This document shows positions 5,992-12,907 of a DNA stretch of 17,026 nucleotides, piece after piece. The stretch covers positions 41,168-58,193 of the forward strand of contig DBXK01000037.1 of assembly GCA_002309375.1 (NCBI GenBank), read 5' to 3'. The notes beneath the pieces were generated by a model, which was not told the origin of the DNA, did no database searches, and worked only from the letters and a program-made list of their open reading frames with translations. Position 1 is the first letter of the stretch, and the number at the start of each line of letters is the position of its first letter. The position numbers and the translations under genes were made by a program. Source of the DNA: Christensenella sp. UBA1214. GTDB taxonomy: Bacteria > Bacillota > Clostridia > Christensenellales > CAG-138.

Positions 5992-6930
5992 TCAGCCCTT
6001 GACCGCGCCTGCGGTAACGCCTTCAACGTAGTACTTCTGCAGGAACATGAAGAGCGTTACGATCGGGATCGCAACGATCACGCACCCCGCGGCGAACTGC
6101 GTGAACAGGTTGGCGTCCGAGAACGAGCTGCCGAACAGGAGCGAATACAGGCCAACTGAAACGGTCCAGTATTCCGGGTTCTTCGCGCCAATGATGACCC
6201 TTGCGAAGATGAAGTCCATCCAGGGGCCGGTGAAGCTCATCAGCGCCTGATAAATGATGATCGGCTTTGCAAGCGGAAGGATGATCTTCCGGAAGATCTT
6301 GAAATTCGTGCAGCCGTCCAGCTTTGCGGATTCAACGAGCGCATTCGGAATGACGTCGAAGAAGCCCTTTGCGACCTGGAATCCGAGGCCGGCGCCGGCG
6401 CTGTACGCAAAGATCAAGCCGACCAATGAAAGCGCCGGATTCTCCGTGTTACCGGACAGGCCGATGGATTTGAGCAGGAAGTAGATCGCGATCATGCTCA
6501 TGAAGCTCGGGAACAGGCCGATTATCATCGCCACGTTCATAAAGGGCTTGCGGAGCTTGAACTTAAGCTTGGACATGCAGTATGCCACTGACAGCACGAG
6601 GAAGGTGGAGATCACGCAGTCGGCTGCGGCAACGATCAGCGTGTTCAGCATCCATCTCGGGAATGCATTGGGCACGCCGCAATAATTCGCCGTGAACAAG
6701 TCGGTGAAATTCTTCAGGCCGAACTGTTTCGGGAAAAAGTTGCTGGTAACACGGCCGATAAAAGTGCCGTCCGCGTGGTACTCGCAGCGGAATGCGGAAA
6801 GAACGATCCAGATCAGAGGAACAAGCCAGATGATGCTCAGCACTATCAGGATGGTGTAAGTAACGCCGAGGCTGACCCTCCTGTTTCTGGACTGGCTTTT
6901 GATTTTCATCGGACGAAGGTTATTGCTCAT
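5992..6930 (-). CDS. malG: Sugar ABC transporter permease, MalG type
   Basis: A 312-residue inner subunit of a carbohydrate ABC importer (CUT1 type). The first of about six transmembrane helices spans roughly 21-46. The EAA coupling loop, which docks on the ATPase, is at about 199-221 (VESAKLDGCTNFKIFRKIILP), with the usual Gly after AKLD. The C-terminus ends in YYVEGVTAGAVKG, typical of MalG-like permeases. The ATG overlaps the MalF stop by 4 bases, and GAGGAGG lies upstream inside the MalF end. It is the last gene of the operon, followed by a terminator. Substrate is inferred from the amylase and pullulanase upstream: maltose and maltodextrins. Confidence 0.93.
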   Translation of the reverse strand: MSNNLRPMKIKSQSRNRRVSLGVTYTILIVLSIIWLVPLIWIVLSAFRCEYHADGTFIGRVTSNFFPKQFGLKNFTDLFTANYCGVPNAFPRWMLNTLIVAAADCVISTFLVLSVAYCMSKLKFKLRKPFMNVAMIIGLFPSFMSMIAIYFLLKSIGLSGNTENPALSLVGLIFAYSAGAGLGFQVAKGFFDVIPNALVESAKLDGCTNFKIFRKIILPLAKPIIIYQALMSFTGPWMDFIFARVIIGAKNPEYWTVSVGLYSLLFGSSFSDANLFTQFAAGCVIVAIPIVTLFMFLQKYYVEGVTAGAVKG

Positions 6931-8390
6931 TGGAACGTATCCTCCTCATTGTAGGCTTTGCTCCGGCGATATGTGACCAGCGTGATCGTAGCTGTGATCA
7001 GGAAGGTGAAGATACCGATCACGGCGCCGGTGTTATATGCGCCTTGTTCGATCGTTACCTTATACAGCCATGTGACGAGCAAGTCCGTTCCGCCGGCAGC
7101 ATAACCGGGATATGTCGGGCTGCCTCCTGTCAGCAGGAATATCGTGTTGAACGAATTCAGATTCCCGACAAAGCTTGAAATCAGATACGGCGTCGTGATG
7201 AAGACAACGTACGGAAGAGTGATCTTGAAGAACATCTTCGTTGTGGACGCGCCGTCGACGCGGGCGGCCTCGTACAGATCCGTGGGAATGTTCATCAGTA
7301 TGCCGGAAGTCATGAGCATGGTATACGGTATGCCGACCCACATGTTCACGATGATTACCATTATCTTGGCCAGCACCTCGCTGTCGCCCGGGTTCTGGCC
7401 CAGGAAGCCAATCGGTTCCTTGATCCACCCTAGATTCTGAAGGAGCGAGTTGATCGGGCCGTATTCACCGAGCAGGTTGCGGACCGCAAGCAGTGAAATG
7501 AACTGCGGCACCGCGATCGTGAGGATGAATATGGTACGGAAGATCTTCTTGCCCTTCAGCCCTTTCTTGTTGATCAAAAGAGCCAGTATGATGCCGCCGA
7601 AATAGCAGGTCAGCGTTGCGAATATTGCCCAGATGAACGTCCATCCGAGGACAGGCAGGAATCTGTTCTTGATCTCAACGCCGAGGGAACCCTCGCCGGT
7701 GAACACCGACTTGAAGTTCTCGATCCCGTTCCATCCGAACAGCTTCGTGCCGGCGGCGTTCATATCCGGGTCATTATAAGAGGTGAACGCCAGCGCGATC
7801 ATGAAGACCGTCGGCAGCACCGTGAACACGAGCGCCGCAATGCAGGTCGGCGTCAGCATCGTGATATGGAATTTCTGGTCGAAGAGCGTCTTGACATCCT
7901 CTCCGATAGTGGACGGCTTTTTGCCGACCTTCCTGTCCATATCCGCTTTGTAGGAAGACTCGATGTTCTTATTCCAAATGATGAAGTAGATAATGATCAC
8001 TGCTATGGTCACGAAACCGAACAGGACCATCAGCTGACAATTGGAGCTGAACTCGGCAAATTTACCGGACACGGGATCGAACTGTCCGCCCTCGGTAACG
8101 TTCTTCAGCGTTAGATTAGCCAGCGCCTTGTAACCGTAGGGCGTTCCGTTGATGGTCGGACACAGGATCATAAACGCAAGGATCGCGATCTGCAGAAGGA
8201 GGAAGAGCGCGCCTTTTACATACTGTTTATGATAGAAATTGCCGGCTCCGAATATGAAATGCGAAAGCTTCGTTCCGATCGATCCGTCCGCAAACCTCTT
8301 CACAAAATCAGAGAAGAACTTTCCGATCGAGCCGAAGAACCCTCTGCCTTTCGGTTTCTTATTTGGATCCGCTTTTGATTTGGAAGCCAT
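6927..8390 (-). CDS. malF: Sugar ABC transporter permease, MalF type
   Basis: A 487-residue permease with about eight transmembrane helices. The first two (about 60-79 and 118-139) frame an extracellular loop of about 40 residues, shorter than the large P2 loop of enterobacterial MalF. The EAA loop is at about 373-393 (YEAARVDGASTTKMFFKITLP). The first 55 residues are basic and cytoplasmic, with the string KSKADPNKKPKGRG. GGGGGGA lies five bases before the ATG. It pairs with the MalG-type permease it overlaps and with the ATPase encoded further upstream. The 47-base gap to the binding-protein gene holds a possible catabolite-repression element but no terminator. Confidence 0.93.
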   Translation of the reverse strand: MASKSKADPNKKPKGRGFFGSIGKFFSDFVKRFADGSIGTKLSHFIFGAGNFYHKQYVKGALFLLLQIAILAFMILCPTINGTPYGYKALANLTLKNVTEGGQFDPVSGKFAEFSSNCQLMVLFGFVTIAVIIIYFIIWNKNIESSYKADMDRKVGKKPSTIGEDVKTLFDQKFHITMLTPTCIAALVFTVLPTVFMIALAFTSYNDPDMNAAGTKLFGWNGIENFKSVFTGEGSLGVEIKNRFLPVLGWTFIWAIFATLTCYFGGIILALLINKKGLKGKKIFRTIFILTIAVPQFISLLAVRNLLGEYGPINSLLQNLGWIKEPIGFLGQNPGDSEVLAKIMVIIVNMWVGIPYTMLMTSGILMNIPTDLYEAARVDGASTTKMFFKITLPYVVFITTPYLISSFVGNLNSFNTIFLLTGGSPTYPGYAAGGTDLLVTWLYKVTIEQGAYNTGAVIGIFTFLITATITLVTYRRSKAYNEEDTFQ

Positions 8391-8437
8391 TATTATCCCC
8401 CCATGTTGAGTTTAATAATCGATTTCAGTTCCTCTCA

Positions 8438-9889
8438 TTAAGCTTTATCCGGTAAGGAAGCCGGGAACTCCTTCGGCGCAACGCCGTGCATCCAGAGATA
8501 TTCGACCAGGTACAGCGCCTTGCGGACGCCCTCAAGGCTCGTTGTATCCTGAACGAGGATATCGCCTGTGGTCGGGTAAGCAGTCTGGTCAATGATCGCG
8601 CGGAGTACCGCGGGAGCGTTCTTGGAGTAGTAGTAGGTGTTCAGCGTACCGGTGACGAACGGCTGCGGGATGCCCCACTCCGCCATGCTTACCTGCGTTG
8701 CAGCGAGGTTGTACTGGCTTTCGGTGACCTTTCCCTCTTCAAAGCACTGCTTGATGAAGTCCGCAGCGCCGACATATGCGGGAACGTTCATGCACTCGAG
8801 GTAAGAAGCGTTCTGGACCTCTTTGCCGGACAGGTACATCAGCAGCTCCTGCTCCTTTGCATATTTGCTGCCTGCGGAGTATGCGTTGATCATGAAGCAC
8901 TTGCAGTCCGCAAACGATCCGCCGCGGAAAACGTCGCCGGCTGAAACGGAGGAGAGACCCTCAACGGATTCCGGAGTCAGCTCGAAAGTCGGGATCAGCG
9001 TAATGCCGAGGTTCGTTTCGCCGAGAGCTGCCTTTGCGGTGTTGTAATGCCATGCGCCGCCGATAACAGCGAGAGCGCCGAGGTTATTCTTGTCGAGGTC
9101 GGCGTCCCAACCGTCGGAAGAGGGCCATTTGAAGCCGTTCGGATCGGCTGCATAGGTCTGCAGCCAGCGATAGACCGCAACGGTATCGTCGCCCTGGCAG
9201 TTGCATTCGCCCTTGGAGCCGCCGGCAGCGGGATCCGCGCCTTCATAGATCTTCACAGTTGTGCTGTGGTCGCTGACCTTACGTGCGAGCAGTGCGAAGG
9301 ACATGTTGAAGCCGTCGTCGCCGGTGACGGTGATCGCCTTGGTCCCTGCGGCCTGTGCGGCTTCCCTGAGGCCTTCAAAGCTCTTTGCCTGCTCCTCGGT
9401 CACCATGGACTTATTGTAGTAAAGAAGCAGCGCCTGGGAAATATACGGCACGCCGTAGAGATAGGTCTGTCCGTTAGTGTTGGAATAGATGACCTTCTGG
9501 AACGATTCCGGGTTGTCCGCGAGGACCTGTGCGATCAGCGTTTCATCCGTGATCGGCTTTGCGCACTGGGTGGCGGCGAGCTTGCCGATGTTGTCATGCG
9601 CAACGGTGAAGATATCCGCCGCCGCGGTGGGGTCCTGGGTGATGGTGCCGGCGACAGAGCCGGTATCCATGCCCTTTACCTCGATCTTATAGCCGAACTC
9701 CGGATGGGCGGCCGTGTATTCATCGCATTTCTTCTGATAAAAATCTGCGGATTCTTCGCCGACCCAAATGCGGATAACGCCGTCATCCTTTTCGCCGGTC
9801 TCGCCTTCGTTTCCGCTGCTGCCGCCGCAGCCGACGAACATCGTGGCTGTCATAAGCACAGCCAATAGAATAGCAAACAGTTTTTTCAT
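8438..9889 (-). CDS. Extracellular sugar-binding lipoprotein of the ABC importer
   Basis: A 483-residue family 1 extracellular solute-binding protein (MalE-like). The signal peptide ends in the lipobox FVGC with lipidated Cys21, followed by a Gly/Ser/Glu tether. The body has the family pattern: an opening IRIWVGEES strand, AHPEFGYKIEV, ADIFTVAHDNIGKL, and a hinge-type stretch YGVPYISQALLLYYNKS (about 145-161). It catches sugar outside the membrane and hands it to the MalF/MalG channel. Unusual are two CXC pairs, CNC at 229-231 in a Gly-rich insertion and CKC in the DCKCF stretch, with other cysteines. AGGAGG lies eight bases before the ATG. It is 15 bases after the RDD gene. Maltodextrin as ligand is inferred from context. 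Confidence 0.92.
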   Translation of the reverse strand: MKKLFAILLAVLMTATMFVGCGGSSGNEGETGEKDDGVIRIWVGEESADFYQKKCDEYTAAHPEFGYKIEVKGMDTGSVAGTITQDPTAAADIFTVAHDNIGKLAATQCAKPITDETLIAQVLADNPESFQKVIYSNTNGQTYLYGVPYISQALLLYYNKSMVTEEQAKSFEGLREAAQAAGTKAITVTGDDGFNMSFALLARKVSDHSTTVKIYEGADPAAGGSKGECNCQGDDTVAVYRWLQTYAADPNGFKWPSSDGWDADLDKNNLGALAVIGGAWHYNTAKAALGETNLGITLIPTFELTPESVEGLSSVSAGDVFRGGSFADCKCFMINAYSAGSKYAKEQELLMYLSGKEVQNASYLECMNVPAYVGAADFIKQCFEEGKVTESQYNLAATQVSMAEWGIPQPFVTGTLNTYYYSKNAPAVLRAIIDQTAYPTTGDILVQDTTSLEGVRKALYLVEYLWMHGVAPKEFPASLPDKA

Positions 9890-9904
9890 TTTGATTTCCT
9901 CCTA

Positions 9905-10552
9905 TTATTCAATACCACTGTATGACAGTTTCTCTATGACCGTAATGCAGGTCATCATGTCCAAGATCGTTTTATCCTTCCTGCTGAGCAGGATCTCGAT
10001 CAGCCTCAGCACCGGCACAAAGACGAAGGTCCATATCCCGGTGACCAAGAAAAGAAGGAGACCGTCTATCAAAAAGACGAACAGGAACCTTAAGAAGATC
10101 TGATACCAAAGAGCCTTGCGCTGCCTTCTGTCATGGAAAGGCATCAGCCCTGTCATGAGCTTCCCGGGCGTTGCGCGGTTTTTATTCAGAAGCGGCGCCG
10201 CGAGCAGGACGGGGATCATCGCGAGCATTCCCGCAAGCCCCTTCAGAAGGTAGCCGTGCAGGTTTGCCGCAAACCGTTCGTTGATGTACTCGCTGTTGGC
10301 GTTCAGCGCTTCGGTGATCGCGGCCGCGTCACCGCCGCAGGCGGCTTTTGTTTCCTCTTCGATCGCTGTGTAGCGTCCGAAATGCCAGTTATAGGTGCCG
10401 GCAAGCGAACTGCGCATGGTAACGAACAGGAAAAGCAGGAACAGCCCGAAGATGAGTATCGTGTCAAAGCCGTCGGCGATCAGACGCTTCATGAGGTACG
10501 GCTTGGAATTCGGTTCGATCTCGACTGATCTGCCTTGTGCTTCTACTTTCAT
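9905..10552 (-). CDS. RDD-family membrane protein within the sugar transport operon
   Basis: A 215-residue integral membrane protein with an RDD domain: RLIADGFD (Arg23, Ala26, Asp30) in the first helix (about 23-46), ATPGKLMTG (127-135), and a final helix region with KDKTILDMMTCITVI (192-206). About four transmembrane helices are expected. RDD proteins are poorly understood; some are linked to transport or ion balance, so no reaction can be assigned. The ATG follows the stop of the ATPase gene after a single base (TGA-G-ATG), so translation is probably coupled. It is 15 bases before the binding protein. Its fixed place between ATPase and binding-protein genes suggests an accessory role in the importer, which is an inference. 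Confidence 0.88.
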   Translation of the reverse strand: MKVEAQGRSVEIEPNSKPYLMKRLIADGFDTILIFGLFLLFLFVTMRSSLAGTYNWHFGRYTAIEEETKAACGGDAAAITEALNANSEYINERFAANLHGYLLKGLAGMLAMIPVLLAAPLLNKNRATPGKLMTGLMPFHDRRQRKALWYQIFLRFLFVFLIDGLLLFLVTGIWTFVFVPVLRLIEILLSRKDKTILDMMTCITVIEKLSYSGIE

Positions 10553-10553
10553 C

Positions 10554-12440
10554 TCAGCAGATCTTCATGTCGATCCTGGTCGAATAGACGGAGACGTCGC
10601 TGCTGTCTATCGCGACCCTGACCTTATCGGCATAGAACAGCTGATCCACCTTGATCAGGAATTCCTGCCCGCCCGCTTCGACCTTTGCAAAGCTGATATT
10701 GCCGTAATTGCAGTATCCGATGACGTTGCAGTCCAAACCGGGCTCATCCTCATTCGCCAGACGGACTGCATTGCGGTCGGTTACAAAGCGATAGGTGTAT
10801 TTATAGCAGTTGTCGCCGTCGATCGCGTTGATCTTATAGCCCTGTTCCGGCGCTGCCTCGAGGACATAATCGCCGATGTTGTAGAAGAAATGCAGCACGC
10901 GCTCGTGGTTCTCCCTGACTTCCCGCTTGGAGAAGGTGCCGAGCAGGCTGACCTCGTCTTCAATGGCTTTGAGGACCTCGGTGCCGTTCACGCTCAGATC
11001 CAGCTTTTCGTTTTCAAGAGCGAACTTGTAGACGTCGCCCTCATGAACTTCCTCGCCGACAAGTGCAAACAGATAGCTCTCGCCGTTCTGCAGATATGCC
11101 AAGCGCTTGTTGTCCACTTTCTCGATGCGGGCGACCCTGAGTGCGAAATCATTACCGGGCACGATCGCACGGGGAGGAATGTTGAGTTCGAAGCTGTCGG
11201 CGCCGTCGATCGCGCTGCCGAAAGCTTCCGGAAGAGCGACGTTGTTTCCGAGCAGGTTCATCCTGATGCCGTCCGTCTGAACTTCGACGGAGTTGAAGGG
11301 CGGGATCTTGTCCATCAGCGTGACTTCGGTATCCGCATCGAAGAAGTGGACCTTATCGGGATCCGGCTCCGCGTAAACGATGTCGCCGACTTCGATATCG
11401 CTGCGGTCAATGACCTTTGCAACGATGCCGTTGCCCTCATCCTTCATGGTGAACTCGCCGAGATGATCGCCGAGCTTGCCGTATACGATGGATTCATTAC
11501 CGAGCCTCTCAACATTTGTTACGACGAACTTCAGGCCGGGGCCTTCTTTGCCGACGCGGATATGCTCCGGACGGATGCCGAAGATGACCGGCACATCGCC
11601 GTTCAGATAGCGGCTCTGGATCTTCGAAACGTTCTCGTACGGCACTTTGACTTCGTCGCCGTTCGCGAACATTACGGTTACGGTTTCATGATCCCTCTTC
11701 AGCGTGACGTCGAAGAAGTTCATCTGCGGTGTTCCGATGAAGCCTGCAACGAATTTGTTGTAAGGTTCGTTGTAAAGGTTCATCGGTGTATCGATCTGCT
11801 GCACATAGCCGAGCTTCATAACGACGATCCTGGTGCCCATGGTCATTGCTTCGACCTGGTCATGGGTAACATAGATAAACGTTGTGTTGAGGCTCTTATG
11901 CAGCGCGGTGATCTCGGTACGCATGGCTGCTCGCAGCTTCGCGTCGAGGTTGGAGAGCGGCTCGTCGAGAAGGAATACCTTCGGATCCCGAACGAGTGCG
12001 CGGCCCAGCGCGACACGCTGCCTCTGGCCGCCGGACATCGCTTTCGGCTTGCGGTCGAGATAATCCTCGATGTCGAGGATCTTCGCCGCTTTGAGGACGC
12101 GCTCCTTGATCTCCGCTTCGGGCATCTTGCGATTCCTCAAACCGAATGCCATGTTCTCATACACTGTCATGTGCGGATACAGAGCGTAGCTTTGGAACAC
12201 CATCGCGATATCGCGATCCTTCGGTTCCATGTCATTCACCAGCGTATCCCCGATAAGCAGGTCGCCCGCGGTGATCGTTTCCAATCCGGCGATCATTCGA
12301 AGCGTGGTAGATTTACCGCATCCGGACGGTCCGACGAAAACAATGAATTCACGGTCTGCAATATCGATGGAAAAATCGTTCACCGCTTTGTGCCCATTAT
12401 CATATACCTTATAGATATGGGAAAGCTTCAGATTTGCCAT
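10554..12440 (-). CDS. MalK-type ABC ATPase with a long extra C-terminal region
   Basis: A 628-residue ATPase that powers the MalF/MalG importer. Walker A GPSGCGKST (37-45), Q-loop Gln83, signature MSGGQ (135-139), Walker B VFLLDE (155-160) and H-loop His193 are all intact. A normal MalK regulatory (MOBE/TOBE) region covers about 235-375, with FGIRPEHIRVG at 287-297. Usual MalK/MsmX proteins end near 370 residues; here about 250 more follow. They contain two stretches that look like further, degenerate TOBE-type beta modules (about 420-495 and 565-628), with a charged spacer around 500-560. There is no frameshift or stop, so this is a real extension and not a fusion artefact visible here. The start has GGAGGT five bases upstream. 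The product could also serve other sugar importers in the cell. Confidence 0.92.
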   Translation of the reverse strand: MANLKLSHIYKVYDNGHKAVNDFSIDIADREFIVFVGPSGCGKSTTLRMIAGLETITAGDLLIGDTLVNDMEPKDRDIAMVFQSYALYPHMTVYENMAFGLRNRKMPEAEIKERVLKAAKILDIEDYLDRKPKAMSGGQRQRVALGRALVRDPKVFLLDEPLSNLDAKLRAAMRTEITALHKSLNTTFIYVTHDQVEAMTMGTRIVVMKLGYVQQIDTPMNLYNEPYNKFVAGFIGTPQMNFFDVTLKRDHETVTVMFANGDEVKVPYENVSKIQSRYLNGDVPVIFGIRPEHIRVGKEGPGLKFVVTNVERLGNESIVYGKLGDHLGEFTMKDEGNGIVAKVIDRSDIEVGDIVYAEPDPDKVHFFDADTEVTLMDKIPPFNSVEVQTDGIRMNLLGNNVALPEAFGSAIDGADSFELNIPPRAIVPGNDFALRVARIEKVDNKRLAYLQNGESYLFALVGEEVHEGDVYKFALENEKLDLSVNGTEVLKAIEDEVSLLGTFSKREVRENHERVLHFFYNIGDYVLEAAPEQGYKINAIDGDNCYKYTYRFVTDRNAVRLANEDEPGLDCNVIGYCNYGNISFAKVEAGGQEFLIKVDQLFYADKVRVAIDSSDVSVYSTRIDMKIC

Positions 12441-12492
12441 TTTCTACCTCCATTTTGAATTATTGTTGTCTTTTTATTTTTACAGCATGGCC

Positions 12493-12906
12493 TCACTCGA
12501 AGCACACACCGTTGTTTTCCATTGCATAGAGGATCCTGTCGATCCCCGTAAGCACTCCGTTTATAGTTGCCGCAACATTTCCCTGCCGGTTGAAGACATA
12601 ATAGACCTTTTCCCTGCAGGTCACCTTCCCGATCCCCGAAAGGGGGATGCTTTCCTTTCGGAACAGATAGCGCGTGTGCAACACTCCTCCGTCGATATAA
12701 GCATAGTCCGTCAGCATCACGAAAAGGATGAACAGCGAAACTGCGGCGACGACGGCAACAAGGATGCCGGAGAAGACCGCAAGCACATTGCCCTTGCCGA
12801 GAACAAAGAGCAGGACTGCTACGGCAGTGCTTACCGTCGCTGCGATCAGGGTGAACAGGAAGGGCTTCCTGTCGATCTCGGTGCTGATTTCCCCATGCCT
12901 CAGCAA
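12493..12906 (-). CDS. Small two-TM protein with PH-like C-terminal domain
   Basis: A 137-residue protein of unknown function. Two hydrophobic helices (about 15-37 and 41-64) are followed by a small beta-rich domain (about 68-137; YAYIDGGVLHTRYLFRKESIPLSGIGKV) that resembles the bacterial PH-like domains found in many two-TM membrane proteins. The start appears to be TTG, one base after the pullulanase stop (TGA-G-TTG). AAGGTGAG (12919-12912), inside the pullulanase end, serves as ribosome site. No ATG or GTG in frame fits. It is followed after 52 bases by the ATPase gene. The role in the sugar operon is unknown. Confidence 0.75.
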   Translation of the reverse strand: MLRHGEISTEIDRKPFLFTLIAATVSTAVAVLLFVLGKGNVLAVFSGILVAVVAAVSLFILFVMLTDYAYIDGGVLHTRYLFRKESIPLSGIGKVTCREKVYYVFNRQGNVAATINGVLTGIDRILYAMENNGVCFE

Positions 12907-12907
12907 C

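Noticed and set aside
10395..12458. Long open frame of 687 codons on the plus strand opposite the ATPase gene
   Set aside because: It is fully antisense to an ATPase gene with intact Walker and signature motifs; its translation has no recognisable domain and no ribosome site. It is a by-product of GC-rich codon use.
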